NCBI RefSeq assembly: GCF_030167915.1
Contig: NZ_JARGNB010000002.1
Location: 620,001-684,000 of the forward strand
DNA length: 64,000 nucleotides
Direction: 5' to 3'
From: Aquabacterium humicola
GTDB taxonomy: Bacteria > Pseudomonadota > Gammaproteobacteria > Burkholderiales > Burkholderiaceae_C
The notes beneath the pieces are model-generated. The model was given only the letters and a program-made list of their open reading frames with translations. It was not told the DNA's origin and made no database searches. Of the stretch, positions 10,706 through 23,605 are shown one piece after another. The position numbers and the translations under genes were made by a program. Position 1 is the stretch's first letter; each line of letters starts with the position of its first letter.

Positions 10706-11613
10706 AGGATTTCAAGGGCCGCACCGCCGTCATCACCGGCGCCGCGTCCGGCTTCGGCCTCGAGGCCTCGCGCATCGCCGCGCGGCGCGGCATGAACGTC
10801 GTGATGGCCGACGTGATGGCCGAGCCGTTGGCACAGGCCGCGGCCGAGATCGAGGCGCTGGGCGCCGCGGTGCTGCCGTTCCGCGTCGACGTCTCGAAGG
10901 CCGCAGAAGTCGAGGCGCTCGGCGCGGCGGCGAAGGCGCGCTTCGGCGCGCCGCACATCGTCTTCAACAACGCCGGCATCTCCTGCGGCGGGCTGATCTG
11001 GGAACACTCGCTGAAGGACTGGGAGTGGACCGTCGGCGTCAACCTGATGGGCGTCGCGCACGGCGTGCGCGTATTCACGCCGATGATGCTCGAAGCGGCC
11101 GCGTCCGATCCGGGTTATCAAGGCCATGTGATCAACACCGCGTCGATGGCCGGCATGGTCAACATGCCGAACATGGGCGCCTACAACGTCACCAAGCACG
11201 CGGTGGTGTCGATCAGCGAGACGCTGTACCAGGACCTGTCGCTGGTCACGGAGCAGGTGCACGCGCACGTGCTGTGCCCGTACTTCGTGCCCACCGGCAT
11301 CGCCCGCAGCGACCGCGCGCGGCCGGCCGAGCTGCAGGATGCCGGCGCGACGCTGACCCCCAGCCAGCGCGCGGCCAAGCTGCTGGGTGAGAAGGCGGTG
11401 TCCAGCGGCCGCGTCTCTGCCGCCGACGTCGCGCAGTTCGTGTTCGACGCGATCGAGGCGAACCGCTTCTACGTCTTCAGCCATCCGAACGCGAAGGCGC
11501 TGCTGCCGATCCAGGCCCGCCTGGACGACATCGTGGCCCTGCGCAACCCGAGCGATCCGTTCAAGGACCGGCCGGAGCTGCGGCAGCTGCTGAAGGATGC
11601 CCTGAAGGGCTGA
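10702..11613 (+). CDS. SDR-family oxidoreductase
   Basis: A 303-residue short-chain dehydrogenase with TGAASGFG as the dinucleotide loop (residues about 11-18), NNAG, and the catalytic YNVTKHAV in the middle. The longer C-terminus (ANRFYVFSHPNAKALL, then a DIVALRNPSDPF tail) is shared by a subgroup often found with acyl-CoA enzymes. It is ATGA-coupled to the GST-like gene and is the last gene of the first catabolic block. It converges on the minus-strand HDOD gene with only 13 bases between them. Confidence 0.87.
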   Translation: MKDFKGRTAVITGAASGFGLEASRIAARRGMNVVMADVMAEPLAQAAAEIEALGAAVLPFRVDVSKAAEVEALGAAAKARFGAPHIVFNNAGISCGGLIWEHSLKDWEWTVGVNLMGVAHGVRVFTPMMLEAAASDPGYQGHVINTASMAGMVNMPNMGAYNVTKHAVVSISETLYQDLSLVTEQVHAHVLCPYFVPTGIARSDRARPAELQDAGATLTPSQRAAKLLGEKAVSSGRVSAADVAQFVFDAIEANRFYVFSHPNAKALLPIQARLDDIVALRNPSDPFKDRPELRQLLKDALKG

Positions 11614-11626
11614 CGCGGCCGGCCGG

Positions 11627-12958
11627 CTACGCCTTGGTTGCCTGGCTCGCGAACAGCCAGGCCTTCGCCGACAGCGACAGCACCTGCGGCAGGCCGCCGA
11701 AAGCCTCGGCGAGCGCGGCGCCTTCGACGAGGTCGCCTTCGTCCAGCACCTCGGCGAGGGTCAGGTACGCGGTCCACGGGCCCTCGCGGTCCAGCAGTGC
11801 GGCGGCAGCCTGCGGATGCAGCTGCAGCGACGCGAGCGCATCGTCCAGCCGCGCCTGCAGCAGCTGCGGCAGCATCGAGGCCAGCCCCATCGTGAACAGC
11901 GCGCCGGCGGCCGCCTCGCCACGCGCTTCGGCCAGCAGCTCGAAGAAGCGCGCGCGCGCCAGCGCCATCGATTGCAGCGCCGACGACGCGGGTCGCGCCG
12001 GCGCCTGCCGCACCAGCAGCACCGACACCCAGCGGTAGAGCTCGTTGCGGCCGAGCAGCGCAACCGCCTGCTCGATCGAGCCGAGCTCGTCGCCGTTCGG
12101 ATTCAGCGCCGCGCTGTTGAGCTGGCGCAGCAGCCGGTAGCTCAGGCCGACGTCGGCCTTGATGGCCGCGACGACCTCGGCGGTGTCCGCATCCCGCGCC
12201 AGCCGGCTCATCAGCCGCAGCAGTTGTTGCACCTGCGCCGGCAGCGCGCGGGCTTCCTTCGGCTCGAGGCTCCCGTCCAGGCTGCAGGCGGCGAGGTTCA
12301 CGCCGACGAAGAGCGCGGCCTCCAGCGCGTCGATGCCCGGCAGGTCCAGCACGACCAGCGGCAGCGCCGGGTCCGCCGTGCGCTGCGAGCGCAGCACGTC
12401 GATCAGCGCGGCGATCGCCCCGTCGATCGCGTGGAACAGCAGGAAGTCGGGACGCGCCTCCGGCGGCAGGCCGTCCGGCGTGGCCCCGGGACGCCAGCCG
12501 ATCGATGCACCGGCACCGCGCCAGGCGGCGAGCAGCCCCGGCAGCTCGGCCGCGGGCGGATCGTCGGTGCCACGGGCCGCCAGCGCGATGTGCATGCCCG
12601 GCTGCAAGGCCTCGTGGCCGGCGCGCGCCAGCCAGCCGGCGGGCAGCTCGCTGAACGCCACCTGGCCGCGCTGCGCGGTCAGCCGCATCGCGGCCAGCAC
12701 CGCCGTCGTGCCGGCCGCCGCGGCGGCCGGATCGGCGCGCTCGCGCAGGCGCTGCAGCGCCGCATCGGCGATGCGGAACTCGAAGCCGACGATCGCGCCC
12801 TTCGTCGACACCAGCGGCCGGTGTGCGCCGACCGCGACCGGCAACACCGCCGGCGGCAGCGACGGGGCACCGGGTTCGCGCCGCTGGCCCCGGGGCGGTG
12901 AGGGCGGCGGGGGCGCCGGTGGACGCCCAAGCAGGCGATGGAACAGCCTTCGCAACAT
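11627..12958 (-). CDS. EAL-like/HDOD domain signalling protein
   Basis: A 443-residue protein with a degenerate N-terminal EAL-like half (ALQPGMHIALAARG, FLLFHAIDGAIAALI) and a C-terminal HDOD domain (LSYRLLRQLNSAALN, SIEQAVALLGRNELYRWVSVLLV). Proteins of this YuxH-type layout are thought to be signalling scaffolds, usually without phosphodiesterase activity; the E-A-L signature residues are not visible here. ATG 12958 begins a basic amphipathic helix followed by a proline-rich linker. An alternative in-frame ATG at 13027 has AGGGG upstream and would add 23 residues. Nothing ties it functionally to its neighbours. Confidence 0.82.
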   Translation of the reverse strand: MLRRLFHRLLGRPPAPPPPSPPRGQRREPGAPSLPPAVLPVAVGAHRPLVSTKGAIVGFEFRIADAALQRLRERADPAAAAAGTTAVLAAMRLTAQRGQVAFSELPAGWLARAGHEALQPGMHIALAARGTDDPPAAELPGLLAAWRGAGASIGWRPGATPDGLPPEARPDFLLFHAIDGAIAALIDVLRSQRTADPALPLVVLDLPGIDALEAALFVGVNLAACSLDGSLEPKEARALPAQVQQLLRLMSRLARDADTAEVVAAIKADVGLSYRLLRQLNSAALNPNGDELGSIEQAVALLGRNELYRWVSVLLVRQAPARPASSALQSMALARARFFELLAEARGEAAAGALFTMGLASMLPQLLQARLDDALASLQLHPQAAAALLDREGPWTAYLTLAEVLDEGDLVEGAALAEAFGGLPQVLSLSAKAWLFASQATKA

Positions 12959-13071
12959 GGCCGGCAGGCTAGCGCATCGCCTTGCCGCGGGAACTGGGCA
13001 TTGACCCCCGGTCGCCGGCTTCGGCATCGGCCTGACCCCTTGCTGGCGGGTGCTGGACCTGCAGGGCGCGT

Positions 13072-14118
13072 TCAAGCGGACTGGCGAAGCTGCAGCCGGG
13101 GCTCGGCCAGGTAGGTCTGGCGCTTGGTCGCCGGGTCGCCGATGCGGGCCATCAGCAGCGTGGCGGCTTGCTCGCCGAGTTCGCCGGGACGGATGTCCAT
13201 CGTGCTCAGCGGCGGGTTGGAGTGCGCGGCATCCAGCACGTTGTCGAAGCCGATCAGCGCGAAGTCGGTGCCCGCGCGCAGCCCGCGCTCTCCGAGCGCG
13301 GCCATCGCGCCGAAGGCGGTGATGTCGTTGTAGCAGACGGCCGCCGTGCTGCGCGGCGAGCGGTCCAGCAGCGCCATCATCGCTTCATGGCCGCCGGCGC
13401 GCGTGGCGGGCGCGGGCGCGAGCAGCGCGTCGTCGTGCTCGAGTCCGGCCGCGCTCAATGCACTGCGGTAGCCGGCCAGTCGCTGCTCGTAGACGATGCC
13501 CGATTGGCCGCCCAGGAATGCGATGCGCCGGTGGCCCGCGGCGATCAGGTGGCGCGTGGCGGCGGCCATGCCCGCCTCGTTCTGCGGGCCGACGAAGTCG
13601 TAGGCGCCGGGGCCGAGCGAACGCACCATGATGACCAGCGGCAGCCCCCATTGCTGGATCTCCTTGGGCAGCGACTTCGGCGTGCCGAGCGCCGGGCACA
13701 GCGCGATGCCGGCGACGTTCTGCTCGCGCATCGACAGCAGCACCCGGCGCTGGCGGTCGACCTGGTCGTGCGTGTGCGCCATGAAGACGATGTAGCCGGC
13801 ATCCACCAGTCGCCGCTCGATGCCCACCAGCACCTCGGCGAAGAACGGGTTCATCAGGTCGTTGATGACGACGCCGATCACGTTGGTGGACTTGCTGCGC
13901 AGCTCCGCGGCGCGACGGTTGTAGACATAGCCGATGCGCTGCGCCTCGGCGCGCACCCGATCGGCGGTCTCCTCGCGGATCAGCGGGCTGCCCTGCAGCA
14001 CGAGCGAGACCGTCGACTTGGACACGCCGGCGGCTTGCGCGACGTCGATGATCGTCGGCGGTCGGGTGGTGGACTCTGGTTTGCGCATGGGATTCGGGGT
14101 TTTCCCGCGTTGGTTCAT
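13072..14118 (-). CDS. LacI-family transcriptional regulator
   Basis: A 348-residue repressor with a helix-turn-helix and hinge (IIDVAQAAGVSKSTVSLVLQG) followed by a periplasmic-binding-like effector domain (VIGVVINDLMNPFFAEVL through NPPLSTMDIRPGELG). It should bind a palindromic operator and release it on binding a sugar-like ligand. It is divergent from the catabolic operon that starts at 14199. ATG 14118 is supported by AAGG seven bases upstream; a second ATG at 14088 is possible. Two operator-like sites overlap its own predicted promoter, so autoregulation is likely. Confidence 0.92.
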   Translation of the reverse strand: MNQRGKTPNPMRKPESTTRPPTIIDVAQAAGVSKSTVSLVLQGSPLIREETADRVRAEAQRIGYVYNRRAAELRSKSTNVIGVVINDLMNPFFAEVLVGIERRLVDAGYIVFMAHTHDQVDRQRRVLLSMREQNVAGIALCPALGTPKSLPKEIQQWGLPLVIMVRSLGPGAYDFVGPQNEAGMAAATRHLIAAGHRRIAFLGGQSGIVYEQRLAGYRSALSAAGLEHDDALLAPAPATRAGGHEAMMALLDRSPRSTAAVCYNDITAFGAMAALGERGLRAGTDFALIGFDNVLDAAHSNPPLSTMDIRPGELGEQAATLLMARIGDPATKRQTYLAEPRLQLRQSA

Positions 14119-14125
14119 GTGGCCC

Positions 14126-16826
<2,701 letters not shown>

Positions 16827-16834
<8 letters not shown>

Positions 16835-17606
16835 GCCGATGGTGCGCATCGAACGCGACGGCACGCTGGCGACGGTGACGCTCGCGCGCGCCGCGAAACT
16901 GCATGCGCTGACGCCGTCGATGCTCGACGAGCTGGAATCCGCGGCGCGGGCGATCGACGCCGATGCGGCGATCCGCGTCGTGATCCTCGGCGCCGACGGC
17001 GACAAGGCCTTCTGCGTCGGCGCCGACATCGGCGAGTGGTCCGCGCTCGCGCCGCTGGACATGTGGCGCCGCTGGACGCGGCGCGGCCACCAGGTCTTCG
17101 ACCAGTGGGCGCGGCTGCGCCAACCGGTGATCGCCGCGCTCAACGGCCATGCCTTCGGCGGCGGTCTCGAACTGGCGATCACCGCGGACATCCGGCTGGC
17201 CGCCGAGACCGCGCAGTTCGCGCTGCCCGAGGCCTCGATCGGCACCTGCCCCGGCTGGTCCGGCTCGCAGCGGCTGGTCGGCCTGGTCGGCCCGGCGCAG
17301 GCCAAGTACCTGGCGCTCGCCGGGCGGCGCATCGACGCTGTCGCGGCGCGCTCGATCGGCCTGGTGCACGAGGTGCATGCGGCCGCCGACCTGGGCGCCG
17401 CGGCCCGCGCGCTGGCCGAAACGATGGCGGCGCAGGCGCCGGTGTCGCTGCAGCTGACCAAGCAGCTGATCAATGCCGCGGCCGGCGAAGGCGCGGCCGC
17501 CGTGCTGGAAGGACTGGCCGGCGCGCTGTCGGCCACCACGGCGGACGCGGCCGAAGGCCTCGCGAGCTTCAAGGAGCGGCGGCCGCCGCGGTATTCCGGC
17601 CGATGA
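16827..17606 (+). CDS. Enoyl-CoA hydratase/isomerase family protein
   Basis: A 259-residue crotonase-fold protein. FCVGADIGEW near residue 60 forms the first oxyanion segment and NGHAFGGGLELAI near residue 105 the second. LPEASIGTCPGWSGSQRL provides the usual region for a catalytic glutamate. It should hydrate or isomerise an enoyl-CoA. ATG 16827 is supported by AAGGAGG seven bases upstream within the preceding gene. It probably acts on the thioester made by the adjacent CoA transferase. Confidence 0.9.
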
Positions 17607-17629
17607 GTGCCGGCCAATGAGTGCCGGCC
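17603..17629. repeat. 14-bp tandem duplication at the hydratase stop
   Basis: ATGAGTGCCGGCC occurs at 17603-17615 and again at 17617-17629, giving a 14-base period. The first copy contains the hydratase stop codon, so the second copy looks like a recent slippage duplication that lengthened the spacer. Confidence 0.7.
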
Positions 17630-17690
17630 GCTGACCGCCGAACCGCCGGCCGCCGAGATCCGATCCACCTCTGACTTCTCAAACGACCCG

Positions 17691-19205
17691 ATGTCTGCCC
17701 TGTCTGCCACCGCCGCCCCGCAAGAGATCCTGGCCCGCCCGCCGTTCGAGGGCCGGCTGCTGATCGACGGCCGCTGGACCGATGCCCGCGACGGTGCCCG
17801 TCTCGAGCGCCGTTCTCCCGCGCATGACGCGCTTGTTGCCTGTTATGCCCAGGCCGGCGCGGCCGACGCGCGGGACGCGATCGCCGCCGCGCGCCGCGCC
17901 TTCGACAGCGGCCCGTGGCCGCGGATGAAGGGCGCCGAGCGCGCTGCGATCCTGCGCCGCGTGGCCGACGGCATCGCCGCGCGCCGCGAGTCCCTGGCGC
18001 TGCTGGAAACGCTGGAGAACGGCAAGCCGCTGGCGCAGGCGCGCCAGGAGATCGATGCCGCCGCCGAGCTCTGGCACTACGCCGCGGCGCTCGCGCGCCA
18101 GCTGCATGGCGACAGCTACGACACGCTCGGCGAGGCCACGCTCGGCGTCGTGCTGCGCGAGCCGATCGGCGTCGTCAGCGTGATCACGCCGTGGAACTTC
18201 CCGTTCCTGATCGTCAGCCAGAAACTGCCGTTCGCGCTGGCCGCCGGCTGTACCACGGTGGTCAAGCCGGCCGAGGTGACCTCGGGCACGACGGTGATGC
18301 TGGGCGAGATCCTGCTCGACGCCGGCATGCCGCCGGGGGTCGTCAACATCCTCGTCGGGCCGGGCAGTGTCGTCGGCGAGGAGCTGGTCACCGATCCGCG
18401 GATCGACATGGTGTCCTTCACCGGCTCCACGACGATCGGCAAGGGAGCGGTCGCGAAAGCCGCGCGCACCTTGAAGAAGGTGTCGATGGAGCTCGGCGGC
18501 AAGAACCCGCAGATCGTCTTCCCGGACGCGGACCTCGATGCCGCCCTCGATGCCGCGGTCTTCGGTGTCTATTTCAACGCCGGACAGTGCTGCAACAGCG
18601 GCAGCCGCCTGCTGGTGCACGAAGCCATCGCCGCGGACTTCGGCCGCGCGCTGATCGAGCGTTCGCGCCAGGTGCGCGTCGGCGATCCGCTGCTGCCCGA
18701 TACGCAGGTCGGCGCCATCACCACCGAGCGCCAGCTGCAGACGATCGATGCCCACGTGCGCGCCGCGCGCGAAGCCGGCGCGCGCGTCGAGCTGGGCGGC
18801 TCGACGCTCGCCGGCCCCGGCATGTTCTTCGAGCCGACGGTGGTCAGCGGCGTCTCGCGCGAGATGGCGATCGCGCACGAGGAGGTCTTCGGCCCCGTGC
18901 TCGCGGTGCTGCCGTTCCGCGACCTGGACGACGCGGTGGCGCTCGCCAACGGCACCTTGTACGGGCTGTCGGCCGCGGTGTGGAGCAAGGACTTCGACAC
19001 CTGCGTGACGGCCGCGCGCCGCATCAAGGCCGGCACCGTGTGGGTCAACACCTTCCTCGAAGGCCACGCCGAGCTGCCGTTCGGCGGCTACCGCGAAAGC
19101 GGCCTCGGCCGCGAGCTCGGCCGCCAGGCCGCCGAGGACTACACCGAGACCAAGACCCTGCACCTTCACCTGGGCCGGCGCACCGACTGGTGGCTGCCGC
19201 GCTGA
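17691..19205 (+). CDS. Aldehyde dehydrogenase (NAD(P)+)
   Basis: A 504-residue member of the ALDH superfamily. The cofactor segment is TPWNFPF, the nucleotide loop FTGSTTIG, the general base Glu267 in MELGGKNP, and the nucleophile Cys301 in NAGQCCNSG. It oxidises an aldehyde to the acid in the cytoplasm. ATG 17691 gives a standard N-terminus; the frame is open 84 bases further upstream without a convincing start. It probably acts after one of the two GMC alcohol oxidoreductases in the same operon, and the product acid could feed the CoA transferase. Confidence 0.93.
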   Translation: MSALSATAAPQEILARPPFEGRLLIDGRWTDARDGARLERRSPAHDALVACYAQAGAADARDAIAAARRAFDSGPWPRMKGAERAAILRRVADGIAARRESLALLETLENGKPLAQARQEIDAAAELWHYAAALARQLHGDSYDTLGEATLGVVLREPIGVVSVITPWNFPFLIVSQKLPFALAAGCTTVVKPAEVTSGTTVMLGEILLDAGMPPGVVNILVGPGSVVGEELVTDPRIDMVSFTGSTTIGKGAVAKAARTLKKVSMELGGKNPQIVFPDADLDAALDAAVFGVYFNAGQCCNSGSRLLVHEAIAADFGRALIERSRQVRVGDPLLPDTQVGAITTERQLQTIDAHVRAAREAGARVELGGSTLAGPGMFFEPTVVSGVSREMAIAHEEVFGPVLAVLPFRDLDDAVALANGTLYGLSAAVWSKDFDTCVTAARRIKAGTVWVNTFLEGHAELPFGGYRESGLGRELGRQAAEDYTETKTLHLHLGRRTDWWLPR

Positions 19206-19245
19206 CCGTTCGTTCCCCCCAAGCATGAGGATGGAGACCGTTTCG

Positions 19246-20502
19246 ATGAGCAAGAAGATTCCCGTGACCGTGGCGCTGGGCCTGGTGGCCGGGCTGGCCG
19301 CCGGCAGCGCGCGTGCACAGCAGCCGCAGCAGATCGAGGTGCTGCACTTCTGGACCTCCGGCGGCGAGGCCGCCGCGCTGAAGGTGCTGAAGGACCGTGT
19401 CGAAGCCTCCGGCTTCGCCTGGAAGGACATGCCGGTGGCCGGCGGCGGTGGCGAGCAGGCGATGACCACGCTGCGCACCCGCCTCAGCGCCGGCGTGCCG
19501 CCGACCGCGGTGCTGCTGATGGGCCATGACCTCACCGACTGGGCCAGGCAGGGCGTGCTCGCCGACCTCAATGCGCAGGCCAAGGCCGAAGGCTGGGACA
19601 AGTCGGTCCCGCCGGCGGTGCAGAAGTTTTCGAAGTTCAACGGCACCTGGGTCGCGGCGCCGATCAACGTGCACGCGATCAACTGGGTCTGGGCCAACAA
19701 GGACGTGCTCGCCAAGGCCGGTGTCACCGCCGAGCCGAAGAGCTGGGACGAGTTCATCGCCGCGGCCGAGAAGGTGCAGAAGGCGGGCTTCGTCGCGCTC
19801 GCCCATGGCGGCCAGCCGTGGCAGGAAGCGACGATCTTCGACGGCGTGGTGCTCGCCACCGGCGGCGTCGACTACTACCGCAAGGCCTTCATCGAGCTCG
19901 ATGCGAAGGCGCTCGGCTCGGCGACGACGGAGCAGGTGTTCCATCGCATGGGCCAGTTGCGCAAGCTGGTCGACAAGGACTTCTCGGGCCGCGACTGGAA
20001 CATCGCGTCGAGCATGGTCATCAGCGGCAAGGCCGGCTTCCAGATCATGGGCGACTGGGCCAAGGGCGAGTTCGTCAACGCCAACAAGGTGCCGGGCAAG
20101 GACTTCCTGTGCTTCCCGCTGCCGGGCACCGCGGGCATGGTGTCCTACCTCTCGAACCAGTTCGCGATGTTCAAGGTCAAGGGCGACAAGGCCGCCGCGC
20201 AGGCCCGGCTGGCCGCCGAGATCATGAATCCCGAGGTGCAGTCGGCCTTCAACGTGCTCAAGGGCTCGGTGCCCGCACGCAGCGACGTGGCCGACAAGGC
20301 CTTCGACGCCTGCGGCAAGCGCGACATGAAGGAGCTGGCCGCGGCGACGAAGAACGACACGCTGGTCGGCTCGATCGCCCACGGCCACGCGGTGCCGGCC
20401 TCGATCAAGAACGCGTTCTACGACGTGATCACGCGCCACTTCAACGGCCAGCTCGACGACAAGAAGGCCGTCGCGGCGCTGCTTTCCGCTGCGAAGCAGT
20501 AA
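19246..20502 (+). CDS. Sugar ABC transporter substrate-binding protein (family 1), copy 1
   Basis: A 418-residue periplasmic binding protein with a Sec signal peptide of about 24 residues ending in SARA-Q. The mature chain opens [19 protein letters not shown]. It resembles glucose/mannose-binding proteins of the GtsA type: [28 protein letters not shown] and GDWAKGEF line the expected ligand cleft. ATG 19246 was preferred over ATG 19225 because GGAG precedes it and the signal peptide then has normal length. The next gene encodes a close paralogue. Confidence 0.93.
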   Translation: MSKKIPVTVALGLVAGLAAGSARAQQPQQIEVLHFWTSGGEAAALKVLKDRVEASGFAWKDMPVAGGGGEQAMTTLRTRLSAGVPPTAVLLMGHDLTDWARQGVLADLNAQAKAEGWDKSVPPAVQKFSKFNGTWVAAPINVHAINWVWANKDVLAKAGVTAEPKSWDEFIAAAEKVQKAGFVALAHGGQPWQEATIFDGVVLATGGVDYYRKAFIELDAKALGSATTEQVFHRMGQLRKLVDKDFSGRDWNIASSMVISGKAGFQIMGDWAKGEFVNANKVPGKDFLCFPLPGTAGMVSYLSNQFAMFKVKGDKAAAQARLAAEIMNPEVQSAFNVLKGSVPARSDVADKAFDACGKRDMKELAAATKNDTLVGSIAHGHAVPASIKNAFYDVITRHFNGQLDDKKAVAALLSAAKQ

Positions 20503-20530
20503 CCCCCCGGATACAGGACAGGAGACGACG

Positions 20531-21778
20531 ATGTTGCGGAATTCGATGACCCTCGCGATCGCCGCGGTGCTGGCGGCACCGGCCCTCGCGCAGACCGCGC
20601 AGCAGGTGGAAGTGCTGCACTGGTGGACCTCCGGCGGCGAGGCCGCGGCACTGAAGGTGCTCAAGAGCAACCTCGAGAAGGACGGCGTGGGCTGGAAGGA
20701 CAGCCCGATCGCCGGCGGCGGCGGCGAGCAGGCGATGACCGCGCTGCGCGCGCGCGTCAGCGCCGGCATCCCGCCCACGGCCGTGCAGATGCTCGGCTTC
20801 GACATCCACGACTGGGCCAAGGACGGCCGCCTGGCGAACCTCAACGACCTGGCGGCCAAGGAAGGCTGGGACACCAGCGTGCCGCCCGCGCTGCAGAAGT
20901 TCTCCAAGTTCAACGGCAAGTGGGTGTCGGTGCCGGTGAACATCCATTCGACCAACTGGGTGTGGGCCAACAAGGAGGTGCTCGCCAAGGCCGGCGTCAC
21001 CGCCGAGCCCAAGACCTGGGACGAGTTCATCGCCGCGGCCGAGAAGGTGCAGGCGGCCGGCTTCGTCGCCATCGCGCACGGCGGCCAGCCGTGGCAGGAG
21101 GCAACCGTGTTCGACGGCGTCGTGCTCGCCACCGGCGGCACCGACTTCTACCGCAAGGCCTTCGTCGACCTCGACAGCGCGGCGCTCGGCTCGGCGACGA
21201 TGGACAAGGTGTTCCAGCGCATGAGCCAGCTGCGCAAGCTGGTCGACAAGGACTTCTCGGGCCGCGACTGGAACGTCGCCTCCGGCATGGTCATCAGCGG
21301 CAAGGCCGGCTTCCAGATCATGGGCGACTGGGCCAAGGGCGAGTTCGTCAACGCGAAGAAGGTGCCGGGCAAGGACTTCCTGTGCTTCCGCGTGCCGGGC
21401 AGCCAGGGCACCGTGTCCTTCAACTCCGACCAGTTCGCGATGTTCCTGGTCAAGGGCGCCGACAAGGTGGCGGCGCAGCAGAAGCTCGCCGCGGCGATCA
21501 TGGACAAGGGCTTCCAGTCCGCGTTCAACGTCGTCAAGGGCTCGGTGCCCGCGCGCACCGACGTGTCCGACAAGGACTTCGACGACTGCGGCAAGAGGGG
21601 CATCAAGGACCTGGCCGAGGCGGCGAAGAAGAACACGCTCGTCGGCTCGATCGCCCATGGCCACGCGGTGCCCGCGTCGATCAAGAATGCGTTCTACGAC
21701 GTGATCACGCGCCACTTCAACGGCCAGATCGACGACAAGAAGGCCGTAGCGGGCATGGTCGCGGCGGCGAAGCAGTGA
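20531..21778 (+). CDS. Sugar ABC transporter substrate-binding protein (family 1), copy 2
   Basis: A 415-residue protein with a signal peptide cleaved after ALA near residue 20. It is a tandem paralogue of the preceding gene; long stretches are identical in the cleft and C-terminal lobe, for example [12 protein letters not shown] and [20 protein letters not shown]. Differences cluster in the N-terminal lobe, such as [10 protein letters not shown] versus [10 protein letters not shown] and [10 protein letters not shown] versus [10 protein letters not shown]. Two binding proteins for one permease pair suggest the importer accepts two related ligands. The start has GGAGA upstream. Confidence 0.93.
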   Translation: MLRNSMTLAIAAVLAAPALAQTAQQVEVLHWWTSGGEAAALKVLKSNLEKDGVGWKDSPIAGGGGEQAMTALRARVSAGIPPTAVQMLGFDIHDWAKDGRLANLNDLAAKEGWDTSVPPALQKFSKFNGKWVSVPVNIHSTNWVWANKEVLAKAGVTAEPKTWDEFIAAAEKVQAAGFVAIAHGGQPWQEATVFDGVVLATGGTDFYRKAFVDLDSAALGSATMDKVFQRMSQLRKLVDKDFSGRDWNVASGMVISGKAGFQIMGDWAKGEFVNAKKVPGKDFLCFRVPGSQGTVSFNSDQFAMFLVKGADKVAAQQKLAAAIMDKGFQSAFNVVKGSVPARTDVSDKDFDDCGKRGIKDLAEAAKKNTLVGSIAHGHAVPASIKNAFYDVITRHFNGQIDDKKAVAGMVAAAKQ

Positions 21779-21872
21779 CAGCAGCGACGTAAGGGCCCGC
21801 CAGCGGCCCCACGTGTCTCAAACCGCCGGCTCACCCGAAGGGAGGGGGCGCCGGCCAAGGCGGAGCCTTGCC

Positions 21873-22739
21873 ATGCGCGCAGGCCTATTGCCGCGGCTGC
21901 TCATCAGCCCCAGCGTGCTGCTGGTGCTGGTGTGCGTCTACGGCTACATCATGTTCACGCTGTACCTGTCGTTCACGTCGTCGACGCTGATGCCGGTGTA
22001 CGACCTCGCCGGTGCCGGCAGCTACCGGCGCCTGTTCGGACTGGAGAACTGGTCGGTGTCGGTCGGCAACCTCGGCCTCTTCGCCGGGCTGTACATCGGC
22101 GTGGCGATCGTCATGGGCCTGGGCCTGGCGATCCTGATCGACCAGCGCCTGAAGGCCGAAGGACTGTTCCGGTCGATCTTCCTGTACCCGATGGCGCTGA
22201 GCTTCATCGTCACCGGCACCGCCTGGAAGTGGCTGCTCGATCCGGGCGTCGGCATCGAGCGCACGGTGCGGTCCTGGGGCTGGCAGGACTTCTCGTTCAA
22301 CTGGATCAAGGACAGCGACATGGCGATCTACTGCATCGTCATCGCCGCGGTGTGGCAGACGGCGGGCTTCGTGATGGCGCTGTTCCTCGCCGGCCTGCGC
22401 GGCGTCGACGCCGAGGTGGTCAACGCGGCGCGCGTGGACGGCGCGCGCACCTGGCAGATCTACCTGCGGATCATCATCCCGCAGCTGGGCCCGGTGTTCC
22501 TGTCGGCCTTCGTGATCCTGGCGCACATGGCGATCAAGTCCTACGACCTCGTCATCGCGCTGACCAACGGCGGCCCCGGCCGCTCGACCTGGCTGCCCTC
22601 GGTCTTCATGTACCAGTACACCTTCACCCGCAACGAGATGGCCGTCGGCGCCGCCAGCGCGATGCTGATGCTGCTGGCCATCGGCATCGTCGTGCTGCCC
22701 TACCTGGTGGGCGAGTACAGGAAGGTGCGCCGTGGCTGA
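21873..22739 (+). CDS. Sugar ABC transporter permease (MalF-type)
   Basis: A 288-residue inner-membrane permease with about six transmembrane helices. The EAA-type cytoplasmic loop is GLRGVDAEVVNAARVDGARTW, which contacts the ATPase. TNGGPGRSTWLP is a typical MalF/UgpA signature before the last helix. ATG 21873 was chosen for the GGAG seven bases upstream. A GTG at 21813 would add 20 arginine-rich residues and cannot be excluded. It pairs with the permease encoded next, which it overlaps by eight bases. Confidence 0.9.
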   Translation: MRAGLLPRLLISPSVLLVLVCVYGYIMFTLYLSFTSSTLMPVYDLAGAGSYRRLFGLENWSVSVGNLGLFAGLYIGVAIVMGLGLAILIDQRLKAEGLFRSIFLYPMALSFIVTGTAWKWLLDPGVGIERTVRSWGWQDFSFNWIKDSDMAIYCIVIAAVWQTAGFVMALFLAGLRGVDAEVVNAARVDGARTWQIYLRIIIPQLGPVFLSAFVILAHMAIKSYDLVIALTNGGPGRSTWLPSVFMYQYTFTRNEMAVGAASAMLMLLAIGIVVLPYLVGEYRKVRRG

Positions 22740-23601
22740 CTCCGATCGCAAGCCCCTGTCGCTGCAGCGCTTCGCGCTGTACGCCGTGCTGTGCCTGCTG
22801 GCCGCGCTGTTCCTGCTGCCGGTGTACGTGATGGTCGTCAACTCGCTGAAGCCGCTGGACGAGATCCGCGGCGGCAACCTGCTGGCACTGCCGATCGCGT
22901 GGACCGCCGAGCCCTGGTTCACCGCCTGGAGCACGGCCCAGATCGGCGTGCAGCCGGTGGGCCTGAAGCCGTACTTCGTCAACTCGTTCCTGATCGTCGT
23001 GCCGGCGGTGGTGATCTCGGCGCTGATCGGCGCGCTCAACGGCTACATCCTCACGCAGTTCCGTTTCCGCGGCGCCAACCTGCTGTTCGCGGCGATGCTG
23101 TTCTCGGTCTTCATCCCCTACCAGGTGGTGCTGATCCCGATGGCCAAGACGCTGGGCACGCTGGGCCTGGCCGGCACGATCGCCGGGCTGGTGCTGGTCA
23201 ACGTGGTGTACGGCATCGGCTTCACGACGCTGTTCTTCCGCAACTACTACGCGGCCTTCCCGCCCGAGCTGGTGCGCTCGGCGCGCATGGACGGCGCCGG
23301 CTTCTTCGGCGTGCTGTGGCACATCCTGCTGCCCAGCAGCGGGCCGATGATCGTCGTCACCGTCATCTGGCAGTTCACCAACATCTGGAACGAGTTCCTC
23401 TTCGGCGCGAGCTTCAGCGACTACGCCTCCTACCCGCTGACGGTGGCGCTGAACAACCTGGTCAACAGTTCCACCGGGGTCAAGGAATACAACGTCCATT
23501 TCGCCGGTGCGTTCATCGCGGCCATACCTACGCTCGTGGTGTACCTGGTCTCCGGCAAGTACTTCGTCCGCGGCCTGATGGCCGGGTCGGTCAAGGGATA
23601 A
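22732..23601 (+). CDS. Sugar ABC transporter permease (MalG-type)
   Basis: A 289-residue inner-membrane permease with about six helices. It has the EAA loop AAFPPELVRSARMDGAGFF and the MalG-type C-terminal end VSGKYFVRGLMAGSVKG. It starts with GTG 22732 inside the end of the other permease gene. Together they should form the channel of the importer served by the two binding proteins upstream and the ATPase downstream. Confidence 0.92.
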   Translation: MADSDRKPLSLQRFALYAVLCLLAALFLLPVYVMVVNSLKPLDEIRGGNLLALPIAWTAEPWFTAWSTAQIGVQPVGLKPYFVNSFLIVVPAVVISALIGALNGYILTQFRFRGANLLFAAMLFSVFIPYQVVLIPMAKTLGTLGLAGTIAGLVLVNVVYGIGFTTLFFRNYYAAFPPELVRSARMDGAGFFGVLWHILLPSSGPMIVVTVIWQFTNIWNEFLFGASFSDYASYPLTVALNNLVNSSTGVKEYNVHFAGAFIAAIPTLVVYLVSGKYFVRGLMAGSVKG

Positions 23602-23605
23602 AGCG

